36,654 nucleotides of DNA from Mesostigma viride (lineage: Eukaryota; Streptophyta; Mesostigmatophyceae; Mesostigmatales; Mesostigmataceae): the NCBI GenBank assembly GCA_009746045.1, contig RPFO01000222.1, positions 1 to 36,654 of the forward strand. The letters are read 5' to 3'. The notes below the pieces were generated by a model that saw only the letters and a program-made list of their open reading frames with translations, was not told where the DNA came from and ran no database searches. The position numbers were made by a program, and so were the translations under genes. Each line of letters opens with the position of its first letter. Positions within the stretch are counted from its first letter, which is position 1. Positions 19,721 through 29,195 of this stretch are shown in pieces.

Positions 19721-21105
19721 CTGGGCTTGGTTAGTGCCTTGGGCTTGACAGTTGACTCCCCAGCTGTTGACCTTGCAGCCTGTTCAACAAGTACCTCTGC
19801 AACCTGGCCAGGGCTGACAGATTCCCCTGCAACAGATGTGGTCGTTGCGTCAGTGATGTCACCTGGGACCTGAAAATCCTGCAGATCCTGTGAGCCTTGT
19901 GCCTGACTGCCCTCATTCATCAGGTTAGGCTTGACATATGACCAACTCAGCCGGTGCACATGCTTTGGTTCGTCCTCCATGCTGACCAAGCATGCGTGGC
20001 TAGCTTCATCAACCTGGGTAACCACCCCAGGACTCCAGCTACCACGTTTGCCATAAAGGCTAGGTTCCTTCCAAGCTAGGACCTTCTGACCCACTTGTGG
20101 CTCCAGCATCTTCCAACCCCGGTCCTTCTCCCTCAGCTTGGCAAAGGTGACATGTGCAGCATGTTTCCAGCCCTCCAGCACATGTGGTGGGCACAGGCCA
20201 TGATATAGACCCATTGGGCTGACAGCAACTCCATCATAGTAGAAGTTAACCCTGCTGTTCAGCTGCTGCTCCACGTTCCTCAGCCATGCACTCCTGACAA
20301 GTGCAGGTGCAGACAAGGGTACCCAGTCTTCAGAGATGATCAATTTCTTGACCTCCTGGATTGCCCTCTCGATAGCACCCTGCTGCCCATGAGCCTCCCT
20401 AGGTGTAACCAGCAACTCAGGAAGGGTAGGATCACCCTTGAGATGCTGAAACTGCATGTCCACCTGGATCCTTGTGGTAGGAAACTTGGCTCTTACATTC
20501 TGCAGGGCAGCCAGCAAGTACCTGTTCTTCATAGAAGGTAAATGCTCTAGCACCTTGTATTTCGTGTACCTGTCCACGCACACCAACAGTTGCATGCCCC
20601 TGATGTGTTGGATATCACACTGCAGATCACCAATGCTCTGAGGTAGAGCTTTGGCATGTGATTTCCTGGGCTTGTTGGAGGACAACTGGCACTTACACCG
20701 TGAGGCAGCTTGCTGACACGCCTTAAGAAGGGGTGCCCTGCCCATACGGAAGGCAAAGTTGTTTGACAGAGAAGTGGCATGCCCAAACATGTTGTGGATT
20801 CGGGCACCCAACTCCTGGTACACAGAGGAAGCAGTCCCTGGCACAGTCAGGACTGTGCTGTCAGGTTGTCCAGCATCACCATGCTGACTTCCATCCTGTT
20901 CTGACTCAGAGCCTGAGTCACCCTGCTCATGCCCAACACCTGGACCGCCAGCAGGGACCACATGCATACCACCAGAGGCCTTCACACCCCTCTGTGGTTG
21001 TACATTGGTTTCTCTCAAAATGAGAGGTCCACCCTCGTGCCCAGCACGAGGATGCATGGGGTCAGACATTCTTACAGCTGCATCAGCTGTCAAGGACGTC
21101 TTCAT
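19717..21105 (-). CDS. Copia-type integrase of element 2
   Basis: From ATG 21105 (in-frame stop about 90 bases upstream). After a Gly/Ser/Asp-rich start comes a zinc-binding-like region (IHNMFGH, then C...CKC) and a retroviral integrase core: LQCDIQH (first Asp), IQVDMQF (second Asp), GQQGAIERA (Glu), then NSRVNFYYDGVAVSPMGLYHG. The spacing between second Asp and Glu is about 29 residues rather than the usual 35. A C-terminal region with WSPGVVTQVDE could bind DNA. The frame leaves at the plus-strand C run 19717-19721. Role: insertion of the cDNA into the genome. Confidence 0.8.
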
Positions 21106-21245
21106 AGGAACCTGTACCTCTCCAGGTGACCTGGGGCCACCCTGAACCTGGAGATCACCCTCTTGTTGCCCAGATATAAAATCTGCATTGGAGCACCTGG
21201 CCTCCCCCTGGGTGAATTAAGGTGTGTAGGGGTTGCCTCAGACAG

Positions 21246-22359
21246 TCACTGCTCCTTGTTGTCTTCTTGCTGACTGCCCTTTGAAGGCTGGCCTGCCTGG
21301 GACTTGTTGTTGTTCTTCTTCTTGTTGTTGTTGTTATTCTTGTTGCTGCCCTGGCCCTGGGACTTCTTGAAGCTGGGACACTCCTTCTTGATGTGCCCCC
21401 ACCCCTTGCACAGGTAGCATTGTATCTTTGACTTGCCCTGGCCACTGCCCCCGTTGTCAGACGCGTTGCCCTGCTTGGGCTGACCACCCACCCGCCTGAA
21501 CACCGACTTGGAGTGTGACCTCCTGTCAGAGTCAGGTGAATGATCTCCCTTGCGCTTGTTATGGTTGCCCCTACGTCCTCCTTGGCTTCTGTCAGCCTCA
21601 GACGTCTTGGAGCCCCCTGGGTACGCCCACCTGCCTGGGTAGCCTTCACTGCTGGCACTCCACCCTCAAACAGCTCCTCTGCCTCGAGTGCTTGTTTGAT
21701 TATGACCTTGTAGGCCTTGAGGGTTGAGTGTGGGGCACACATGACCTTTAAGGAGCCACGTGTCGCCTTATCCAGCCCAGAAACCTTGAGCCAGTTGGTC
21801 AGGGCTATGTTATCAGCGACATTAAAGCCGTGAGCCCTGCCCTCCTCAACCATTTTACAATAGTTGAGAAAGTTCTGGATCAGGTCCCCCTTGACCTCCC
21901 ACCCCTGGTATTTATCCTGCCAATGGATCCCCACTTTCTTCCTCTGATCCTCTAGCAGCTCCTTTAACTCTGCCACGTAGCTGGACCAGGCCTTGTTGGC
22001 CTTCTTACACTCTCTAGTGAGGTCCTTATCTGATCTGTACACTTGCCAAAAGTCTGGCTACCTATCCAGATCTGGTAATAGTTTGTACCACCGTACAAAC
22101 TTGGAAACCCCTCTAGCCCTCCACAAACTCCTCAGCCTGCTTGGGCTTAGTGTCTGACGTGACAGGTTGCAGTTGATTCACAATAAGCAAACCCTGGGTA
22201 GTGAGTCATAACCAAGAACAGCTTGTGCATTATTATTATTGTGATGAAGGTTGGTAATCTCTCCGGTAACCCCACGTCATCTACGTGAGCGGTTCCACTA
22301 CCAGCACCACCATTATTCCCACTGGCTGGGGCACCTTTGCTACGGCGCCCGTCTGCCAT
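21246..22359 (-). CDS. gag: Gag of element 2 with CCHC zinc knuckle (broken frame)
   Basis: Likely start at ATG 22359 (MADGRRSKGAPASG), directly after a CAG. The reading then passes through several frames. The most convincing piece, from about 22100 down, includes KFVRWYKLLPDLDR, an in-frame stop near 22065, then DFWQVYRSDKDLTRECKKA and a helical capsid-like region to about 21620. A -1 slip at the plus-strand run CCCCC (21613-21617) leads to a basic stretch, the knuckle C-Y-L-C-x4-H-x4-C, and an Asn/Lys-rich tail ending at 21246. Confidence 0.75.
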
Positions 22360-22518
22360 TCTGCACTAGAAGCTATTCAAAAACACCTCAGCAAAGCAGC
22401 AGAAAAAGTATGTACAAAATTGTCGCACTGCCGCCTGCGCCGGTGTCGCCCCGCCCCGCGAATCGCCGTGAAAATTCGACAAAATGTCGACGAGTACTGG
22501 AAAAGAAAATTAGGCCGA

Positions 22519-23222
22519 CTAGTAGTCAAGGCCCCTGAAGTCGCAGTACGTGTATACGAACTCACGATCCTCCATATCCAGCTCTGGACCTGCACCGGTA
22601 TGATTAAAACCGGTGTGCTCCCCGCCGCGTAAGTTGCGATGCGCCGACGCGCTACGAGGCGCAGAGGATGTGTAAAGATCGTCAACAATTCCCACCCCGC
22701 GGGAATCCACTCTCGCACAGATGCGAGAAATGCCACCAGGTTAATTAAAACCTGGCGCTCGCGACTGCGTACGCCGCGTGTGAGCAGCGATAGCAACGCG
22801 AGATCTTGAAACAAATTTGTCGACACCGCCGGCGCGCCCCCCGTGCGTAGCGATGCCCAGTTTTGTAAGTTTCTCTGGTAACCGGTGAGTGAAGAGATGA
22901 CGTTGTCCAACTCCTCAATGGCAGTCGTGACTTCGTCACCGACCGCAAACCTCCCCGCACCTGGACCGTAAATGTCGATAAAATGTTGCGAATCTGGTCC
23001 AACAGTGCCGTATAGCCGGCACCAGTGCTGGCAAATCGGGGTCCTCGGGGTTATCCCCGAGCAATGCGTGAGCTGCGCGCTGCTGACGATGAAGTTCGTC
23101 GAGCGAGTCGTGACTTCGTCGAGCAATTGCTGCCACGACGGCGCAGCCGGTCTTGACGAAGGACCAGCCGGCGGAGCGGCTATTTCCTCATCGGGAATCC
23201 GGAATTCTTCAGAATTTGGCAT
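22519..23222 (-). CDS. Extra ORF upstream of gag in element 2, function unknown, frames mixed
   Basis: It starts at ATG 23222 (MPNSEEFRIPDEE), 23 bases inside the 5' LTR. Coding-like stretches change frame: LDELHRQQRAAHALLGD, then LLDQIRNILSTF, then GRFAVGDEVTTAIEELDNV in the starting frame, and at the end MEDREFVYTYCDF before a stop at 22519. It looks acidic and helical and no family was recognised. It may be an N-terminal part of gag or an accessory protein. Downstream, near 22497-22515, the minus strand has CCTAATTTTCTTTTCCAG, a good 3' splice-site match, so gag might be made from spliced RNA. Confidence 0.45.
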
Positions 23223-23245
23223 TTTTTGAACGAGCGTGTAATACG

Positions 23246-23860
23246 AGTTGTGAGAGTGAATGCCACGAATTCCGCCATGGTTCTTGCAGGAAGTTGCCTT
23301 TATTAATAACAAGGAAACACAGACGTAAGTCACGTCACTTCCAAGACTGCACGCAGCACAGACGACAGGGTCGCAGTGCCAAGAGAACGTGCACGCAAGA
23401 ACTAGCGTCCCGGTGTGACCAAGTCACTCATATAGCTTGCTAGGGACGCGTCCAAGTATTCAGCTGCACTGTCACAGCTGAACTGTCAATCAATTGATTA
23501 CACAGACTCTGGCACGCCTTTGGCGCGCAGATCTATCAATTGTCCATACGGCTAGTCCTGTGGACCTATCCGTACACTAGTCAGCATCAATTGTCTCATA
23601 GGTCCTGGCGCGCTACAGCACGCCTACCTATCAATTGACCATCAAGTCCTGTACAAGTCCTGTCAACGTCCTGCGGACTATCAAAGTGACACTTGTACAT
23701 CCTGTGTCCGTACGCGCCCACAGTGGCGCGCCGGGTACTGTCGGCACAGCCTAGGAAACGTCATAACTTTTACGTTCCTTAACCAAATGAGGCGTTCAAG
23801 GTGCCGTTGGAAAGAGCGTAACAATCTCTATCCATCTAACGTAAATCCTTTACGTTAACT
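23246..23860 (-). repeat. 5' LTR of element 2 (615 bp)
   Basis: Pairs with 16058-16674. In coding direction it runs AGTTAACG to CACAACT. No tRNA-type TGG priming site follows it (the internal sequence begins CGTATTACACG), so the primer is unidentified. Confidence 0.95.
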
Positions 23861-23865
23861 GCAAC
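23861..23865. repeat. Target-site duplication (right) of element 2
   Basis: GCAAC, matching 16053-16057. Confidence 0.9.
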
Positions 23866-23999
23866 CAAACACCATGCCACACGTGGCACACTCAAGCATT
23901 ATACACCAAGGTGCATGGGTAAAAAAAAATGGCAGCCAAACACCATGCCACACGTGGCACACTCAAGCATTATACACCAAGGTGGGTAAAAAAGACTGG
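23861..23999 (+). repeat. Minisatellite, remaining units after element 2
   Basis: Continuation of the unit cut at 16057, one more unit from about 23912 with small changes (GGTGCATGGGTAAA, GGCAGCC) and a partial unit ending ACTGGC at 23999. The edge unit is more diverged than internal ones, as is usual at array ends. Confidence 0.9.
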
Positions 24000-24410
24000 C
24001 TAGCATGTTGCATGTCGTAGGTCACATGTCAATGCACGGTGAAGGATGCCAAAGCGGTGAATAAGAATCCCAAATGCACGCTCTATGACCTGCCTGCACA
24101 AAGAGATGTAATAGTTACATGCGTCCTCTTGGACGCTGAGACCCCTTCCTGGGTAGGGAGTCACAAGCCAAGGCTTGATGATGTATGCCTCATCTGCCAC
24201 TATGTAGAATCCTTCTGGCAGGCCAACACGTGCCAATTCCGTGTGCAAAGAGCTGACACGAAATGCGACACTGTCATTGGTACTGCCGCAACATTTGTTG
24301 GAGCCATACAGAAAACGACATTTCGAATCGCACACAGCTTGCATGACAAGCGCATGAAACCCCTTACGATTGTTGTCACGTCCGTGATCATTTACGTCCG
24401 TGCACTCAAG
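24000..24410 (-). pseudogene. PIF/Harbinger (DDE_Tnp_4) transposase fragment
   Basis: The minus strand encodes RDNNRKGFHALVMQAVCDSKCRF, then GSTNDSVAF, a central ADEAYIIKPWLVTPYPG and VIERAFGILIHRFGIL. This series matches the catalytic core of HARBI1-like transposases (ADEAY holds the second acidic residue; IERxFG the third). The N-terminal third and the first catalytic Asp region are missing, with a stop just upstream at about 24411. The C-terminus is cut at 24000 where the minisatellite begins. Inactive as it stands; it may be related to the MITE at 12857-13256. Confidence 0.82.
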
Positions 24411-25230
24411 AAGTTACGCGGTTGCCGTAATCGGAATCGTTACCGACGTTTGGTAATTGGTTCCGATTCAGTAGGCCGCAGGCTTTGTTCCTTGGGCCGG
24501 TGTGGAGCGCCGCGCCGGAAAGGCCTGAATTTCTAGAGTGACAGTCTTAGGTGACCTGACTTAGGTTCAGGCGCAAGACTTTGGGGCGCAAAGCCTTGGT
24601 GGCTTGCGCAATATTCCGGTGCGTGACATTTGGCAGTTATGAATCTTTTGTATTGTTCAGACGGAATGATGTTCAGTCCATCTGACAAAGCTAGATACGC
24701 AGATCGTAGTGTGCGGTGTGCTGGCTCGCACGTGGTTGTCGAACAGACTAATTGCTCTGCATTTTGCTGGCAGTCTAACTGCACGTCAGGCGGCTTGCTG
24801 GCAAATGCGACAGCGCATGGATGCCGGGATTTTTGGAGGTATTTAGGAGCAGCGCAGCGGCCATGGTGGTCGTTGTTCGCTCGTTTCTCTCCCTCACAAC
24901 TAGTTTGTTGTCTTCATGGGGTTAAACTTCTCGAACAGCCCGGAGCAGCCCCCGTGAGTGGTTGCATGTCGACGTTGCCATGACGATGGTTGATAAGATT
25001 GACAATGGTTTGATCCGGTTGGGATGTTGTTGGCATTGTGGACGAGAAACGTTCTGCTGACCCGGGAACAGTCCCGGGAAAGGGCCGGTTCGTCGTTGGC
25101 CAGTGTGCCAGTAACTGGGACATGAGCGCAGAGTCACACAGTTGATATAGATTATGGCGTAAGTAAACACTGTTGCGCCACAGTGGCGTCATGGTCGGTC
25201 TGTGGTGATTTCGATGGGTCTCAAGGATAT
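24411..25230. other. Spacer without recognised gene
   Basis: The longest frames are about 117 codons (plus 24630-24983) and 92 codons (minus 24914-25192), neither with a recognised domain. 24415-24475 has an imperfect inverted repeat around CGGAATCG/CGATTCCG-like sequence. No tRNA or other RNA gene was recognised. Confidence 0.35.
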
Positions 25231-25795
25231 TGTTACGTCGCGTAACAATTCGTTGTAGTTACGGACGTAAATTAGGTCCTTTGCCTCGGTTGTCCCTAGG
25301 TTTACGTTTAGGCTCCTACCGGGACATTATTGTCCTCGTAACAGTACATTGGGTGCCGTTGGGCGCCGCGCCGCGTACTTTACTAGTGGTCCTGATCCTG
25401 TGGTAGAATGTAGTGGACCAGCGTGCATCAGTAGATTTAGTGGACCAGCGTGCACCTGTAGGCGAGGGCCATGTCGGCCCGAGCGTGTTGGACCGTTGGT
25501 GACCATTTATGCGCGTTCTACCCCTTGTGTGTGCACTCGGCGTGTGTTAAATGAATTAACACATATAGGCTTGGGTCACGGCAGTGTAGTTGTGTTTCCT
25601 TCCTCTATTCCTGGAGTAAACGGGTTTTGATAAATGGTTGTATGGCGTATTATAGTAACACTTACGTTAATGCATTGAGATCAGCTCCGTCACGTTCGTC
25701 TTTCGCCAGAGGGTTAAGTAGAGGAGGTCTGACCAGTTTAGGTAGTATCAGGCCCATTAGAGGTAGAGGTGGAGGTAGATATCCGCGGCGTAACA
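25231..25795 (+). repeat. 5' LTR of element 3 (565 bp)
   Basis: Starts TGTTACGTCGCGTAACA, itself a small palindrome, and ends GCGGCGTAACA. A 10-bp phrase TAGTGGACCAGCGTGC occurs twice near 25410-25452. It lacks the 8 bases TGTGGTAC present in the other copy. Confidence 0.95.
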
Positions 25796-26001
25796 ATGGT
25801 ATCGGAGGAACTTCAGTAGGTAGTGAACGAGATGACTATCCCTTGCCACATACACCTTTTCAAGACCCCTTCCGCGTCCAGGAACAAGAAGTCGACACTT
25901 CCTTGATAGGTAATGGGCGGGTCGCCTTCAAGCTAGGAGCGTCGTGCTGCCCGTTTCGGGACACGCTTTACCTAGAAGCTAGACCTGCTCACAGCGGATA
26001 A
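25627..26001 (+). CDS. Possible leader ORF spanning LTR and priming site (RGG-rich)
   Basis: A 124-codon frame begins in the LTR, crosses the priming site and ends before the probable splice donor. The LTR part encodes SRGGLTSLGSIRPIRGRGGGRYPRR, an RG-rich stretch as in RNA-binding proteins. The 3' LTR has the same start but ends differently. It may be an upstream ORF that limits translation of gag, or chance. No family recognised. Confidence 0.3.
   Translation: MINGCMAYYSNTYVNALRSAPSRSSFARGLSRGGLTSLGSIRPIRGRGGGRYPRRNNGIGGTSVGSERDDYPLPHTPFQDPFRVQEQEVDTSLIGNGRVAFKLGASCCPFRDTLYLEARPAHSG
25797..25808 (+). promoter_or_regulatory. Primer-binding site of element 3 (initiator Met tRNA type)
   Basis: TGGTATCGGAGG, one base after the LTR. 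It agrees in 10 of 12 positions with TGGTATCAGAGC, the usual complement of the initiator-Met tRNA 3' end in plant LTR elements. Confidence 0.8.
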
Positions 26002-26318
26002 ATCCTTTCGTAGTTAGCCTGTCCTTCGCCTTGTTTTCCTGCTTACGGTTGTTTCCTGCCTTAGATAGGGGAGTATTACTGTTCGGAGACGATTAGCGTC
26101 GCAGTACCTACACCTTTTTCCTTGTGCTGCTGCTTTATTAGACGGCCGCACCCGCAGAGTTACGGGGCGCTGTGTTAGGACGAGCGCTGGGATATCCGGC
26201 CGCTGACTTAGGACGAGAGCTGGAAACTCCCGCCCTCCTTCTTCCTTCGGTGATCCAGATCGTCAAGCTAAGTCGCCTACCCCTACCTCGTCTAGCTTGA
26301 CATCACAAGACACGCCAG

Positions 26319-26815
26319 GTGAGTTATCATGAGTCAACGTCGTGTTTTCACTGCGCCTTCCCATTCATCTAGTGATAATAGTTTAGCTAAGTATTACGTA
26401 GTTATTACCCCTCAATGGTCAGCCATTTTCCTCTCTTGGTCAGATGTTAGGAAGATAGTGCAAAACCGTACATATAATGTAATTAGGTATAAGAAATTTG
26501 TTACCTTCGAGGAAGCTCAACAATTCCTTATAGACCATAGCGTATCAGATCTAGGCCTACACGTACGTTCTACTCCTCATGGTCGCCCTCCTGTAGAAGC
26601 TCTAGATTTTGCTACCCCTCCTTCGTCTCCCCCTAATAGGGCTGCATCCTCATCTAGCTTAGATACTCCTCTCACCTTGGAATTCGGTTCCCTATCCATT
26701 ACTGTTGTTAAAAAGGACTGATTTAAATGGTTCCTTTCTTTTAAACCATTAAAATCTTTTCCTTTTCTTTCCTTGCCTTATATTAGGCCTTGTCCTTTAT
26801 CCTTGCTGCTTTCAG
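26319..26815 (+). other. Probable retained/spliced intron in the leader of element 3
   Basis: CAG|GTGAGT at 26316-26324 is a consensus 5' splice site. CTGAT (26718-26722) could be the branch site. A long pyrimidine-rich tract from 26729 leads to CTGCTTTCAG ending at 26815. The next ATG (26846) starts gag. The intron contains the whole small ORF 26329-26721. Splicing would favour gag; retention would favour the small ORF. This is inferred from motifs only. Confidence 0.6.
26329..26721 (+). CDS. RNase H1 hybrid-binding / viroplasmin-like domain protein
   Basis: 130 codons. Residues 20-68 run KYYVVITPQW...IFLSWSDV...RYKKFVTFEEAQQFL. This fits the small domain shared by the N-terminus of eukaryotic RNase H1 and caulimovirus viroplasmin (Pfam Cauli_VI), which binds RNA/DNA hybrids or double-stranded RNA. 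The binding residues of that domain are kept: W37, aromatic Y54, K55-K56. No RNase H catalytic domain follows; the tail is Ser/Pro-rich. The start ATG is ten bases after the probable splice donor. The role is inferred: it may help reverse transcription or packaging by holding hybrids, or act on silencing RNAs. Confidence 0.72.
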   Translation: MSQRRVFTAPSHSSSDNSLAKYYVVITPQWSAIFLSWSDVRKIVQNRTYNVIRYKKFVTFEEAQQFLIDHSVSDLGLHVRSTPHGRPPVEALDFATPPSSPPNRAASSSSLDTPLTLEFGSLSITVVKKD

Positions 26816-26845
26816 TTAGATTTTTGATCATTTACCTAAACAAAA

Positions 26846-28606
26846 ATGGATCCAGTGGGTGATAATCTGTCGCCTATACCTACCAATACTCCTACTATGA
26901 ATAATAATAATAATAATAATAATAACAACCATAACAACAATCGGGGTAACCGACGGGACTCACTTGAAACGGTACACCATCTCACTCCTCAAGGTAATCT
27001 TCGTGCCTCACCTCCTTCTCCTCTTGCTGATGGTCGCCGTCGTCCCTCACTTACCCCTCCTACCTATGAACAACGTCAACGTATGCAAGTCAGATTTAGT
27101 GATGACCCTTCCCTTACCCTGAACCAGGCCCCTGCCCCTCCTGCAACCTTGGCTCAACCCTCCAGCAGGTCCTCACTAACTAACAATGTTTTTAGGCCTC
27201 CTTCCCACCCTGTTCCTTCCATGCCTGCTCTTAACACGGGTCGTGCCTCTGCCCCTGTCGGTCCTTCTGGGCGCCCTAGTGCAGTTCCCTTTTACCCACC
27301 TGCTTCCTGGTCCTACCCTGAGACGGCCTATGAGGCAGCCCAGGTCCCTACCCGTGTGGCTGATTTAGAAGTTAATAGTGATTTCAGTACCATGCCCTTA
27401 GATGACAGAAATTATGATCATTTTGCCTATTCCTCTCTTCGTGAGCAATATACTGTCCCCTTCTCTTATGGGCACCAGCCTGAAACGGTGGCCCCGTCTA
27501 GACCCCTACCCAAGACTTTTCCTCTTCCTTCCTTCTATCCCGCTTATGTAGCAGTGGAAGCTAGTGGCCCTATGGGAAAAACTGACTCTTCTAATCCCCC
27601 TAAGCCCCCTGCTCTTCCCCTCTTTGCTAACCTTCCCAAGCTGGATGTCAAGTCTACCCCTCAACAGTTTTTCACCTTTATTATGTTGCTTACACAGAAC
27701 ACGGAGTCGTGGCAGAATCATAATAGATGGCGTCTTTCTGATGCTGTATTAGTTCCTCACTATCTCACAACCTGTATTACTCCTGAGCTTGCTAACCTCA
27801 TTCAGTGTGAGTCTTTGGCCTCTCATGCCTACCCTAACTCTGTAGCAGAATTGTTTAAGCGCTTAGAGAACCATTTAGTCCCTCCTGATTCAGATTGGCA
27901 GGATAGATTAGCCTTTGGTACATTGCAGCAGGGTACCAAATCATTTAAGGAGTATATGAAAGAGTTTGATGCTCAGATGGTACGAATTAGGGATTTGTCG
28001 GGTGCAGAAGTACGTGCTCGCTTCCTCCAAGGCCTCAGTAGACCCTTATTACGTGAAGTCAAGCGCCAGTTCTCTGCCTACCGTTTTACTGATCTGCCCC
28101 TCAAGCATGTGCGCCAGCATCTCTTGCGTGTAGCAGATTTCTTCACCACCCCTTCTCTTCCTACCCGTTCCCGTCTTAATAATATTATCCTTACCCCTGA
28201 GGAGGAGAACTCCTATGTAGAAGAATTAGATATCTGTGTTACTGACCTTTCAGCCCTTGATGTCTCTCATATCACATGCTATCATTGTAAGGAAGTAGGT
28301 CATCTTAAACGTGAGTGCCCCAAGTTCCTTTCGGGTGCTCCCCCTCATCCCGACGCTCGCCCTCCTCGTACCCCTCAGCGTGCTCCTATTCGTCCTACTT
28401 CAGGACGCATCCCTTCAGCTACCCCTAGTAGGCTGAATGCTGTGCAGACAGGATCCTCAGGGTTCCCCTATGATAATCAGGCTCCCGCACCCTCTTCGCT
28501 CCCTCGTGACCCTCCAGCAGTGGCTTTTTCGCCAGGGTCTTCTTCGGGGTTAGTTCCTATGGATTTGGGGGGGAGGGGGAACAGTAGGCCTGTCAGCCGG
28601 GGGTAA
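26846..28606 (+). CDS. gag: Gag of element 3
   Basis: 586 codons. A run of Asn (about residues 18-34, encoded by AAT/AAC repeats) is followed by a Pro/Ser-rich N-terminal third. Residues about 255-440 form a retrotransposon-gag capsid-like region (LPKLDVKSTPQQFFTFIMLL, then AFGTLQQGTKSFKEYMKEF). The knuckle C478-x2-C481-x4-H486-x4-C491 binds RNA. The Pro/Arg/Ser tail ends at a stop at 28604-28606. The protease frame overlaps the tail in the +1 (equal to -2) frame. Two G runs (28567-28573 and 28575-28579) lie in the overlap; one lost base in each would explain the shift. Confidence 0.93.
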   Translation: MDPVGDNLSPIPTNTPTMNNNNNNNNNNHNNNRGNRRDSLETVHHLTPQGNLRASPPSPLADGRRRPSLTPPTYEQRQRMQVRFSDDPSLTLNQAPAPPATLAQPSSRSSLTNNVFRPPSHPVPSMPALNTGRASAPVGPSGRPSAVPFYPPASWSYPETAYEAAQVPTRVADLEVNSDFSTMPLDDRNYDHFAYSSLREQYTVPFSYGHQPETVAPSRPLPKTFPLPSFYPAYVAVEASGPMGKTDSSNPPKPPALPLFANLPKLDVKSTPQQFFTFIMLLTQNTESWQNHNRWRLSDAVLVPHYLTTCITPELANLIQCESLASHAYPNSVAELFKRLENHLVPPDSDWQDRLAFGTLQQGTKSFKEYMKEFDAQMVRIRDLSGAEVRARFLQGLSRPLLREVKRQFSAYRFTDLPLKHVRQHLLRVADFFTTPSLPTRSRLNNIILTPEEENSYVEELDICVTDLSALDVSHITCYHCKEVGHLKRECPKFLSGAPPHPDARPPRTPQRAPIRPTSGRIPSATPSRLNAVQTGSSGFPYDNQAPAPSSLPRDPPAVAFSPGSSSGLVPMDLGGRGNSRPVSRG

Positions 28607-29195
28607 CCTGGACAGGTCCTTAGATAGTACCCCAGATAAAAATTTTTGCCTGCCTGTTTTTATAACCTCTGTAGGAGCTGAATCTTCCCTACCACTACGT
28701 GTGCGTCCTCTTATGTTCTTGAATGGTGGTTTAACCGTCCCTCACACTGTTGTAGACCCCTTCTTGCATGCTGATGAACTCTTGAATGTCTCTGTGTTGG
28801 TAGATAGCGGTGCGGCTAGCTCCTTTGTGAGCGAGGCCCTAGTTAGACGTTTAGGACTAGTCCCTACCCCTCACACCAAACCCGTTACTGTTCACTATGC
28901 TGATGGTCGCACCAGTCATTCCCCGGGTACGGTGTCCCTTCCCATGGTTATACAAGGACGTACTGTCAACCTGACGGCCACTATAGGCCCTATCACTACC
29001 GCTGATGTATTACTAGGATTAGATTGGCACCAGGATAATAAGATTACTATTAATTATGATACCATGGTCATTTGGTTTCCAGATAGCTCTTACTGGGTAC
29101 CTGAACGTCATTATAGATTGGAAAATTTATCCTTGGTAGATATTACTCCTCCTACACCTGTTGATCCTCCTGTAAGACCTATACCTGAAGTATAA
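28602..29195 (+). CDS. Retropepsin-type protease of element 3
   Basis: The frame is open from 28554 without a useful ATG; a GTG lies at 28701. VLVDSGAASSFVS holds the DSG active site and TADVLLGLDWHQDN the conserved LLGxDW stretch, both typical of gypsy proteases that cut Gag-Pol. It should be made as a gag fusion by frameshift. The stop TAA overlaps the next start as TAATG (29193-29197), so reinitiation could start RT. Confidence 0.88.
   Translation, partial: GNLDRSLDSTPDKNFCLPVFITSVGAESSLPLRVRPLMFLNGGLTVPHTVVDPFLHADELLNVSVLVDSGAASSFVSEALVRRLGLVPTPHTKPVTVHYADGRTSHSPGTVSLPMVIQGRTVNLTATIGPITTADVLLGLDWHQDNKITINYDTMVIWFPDSSYWVPERHYRLENLSLVDITPPTPVDPPVRPIPEV

Larger units (their letters stand above)
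16058..23860 (-). mobile_element. Ty1/copia-type LTR retrotransposon, 7.8 kb
   Basis: Direct LTRs of 617 and 615 bp, a 5-bp duplication GCAAC, and coding order (minus strand) extra ORF, gag, integrase, protease-like region, RT, RNase H. Integrase before RT is the copia order. LTR ends are AGTT...AACT instead of TG...CA. The LTRs differ by a 2-base indel and about two substitutions, so the insertion is young. The pol reading frame is broken several times, each time as if one base were missing from a G run. Confidence 0.93.
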
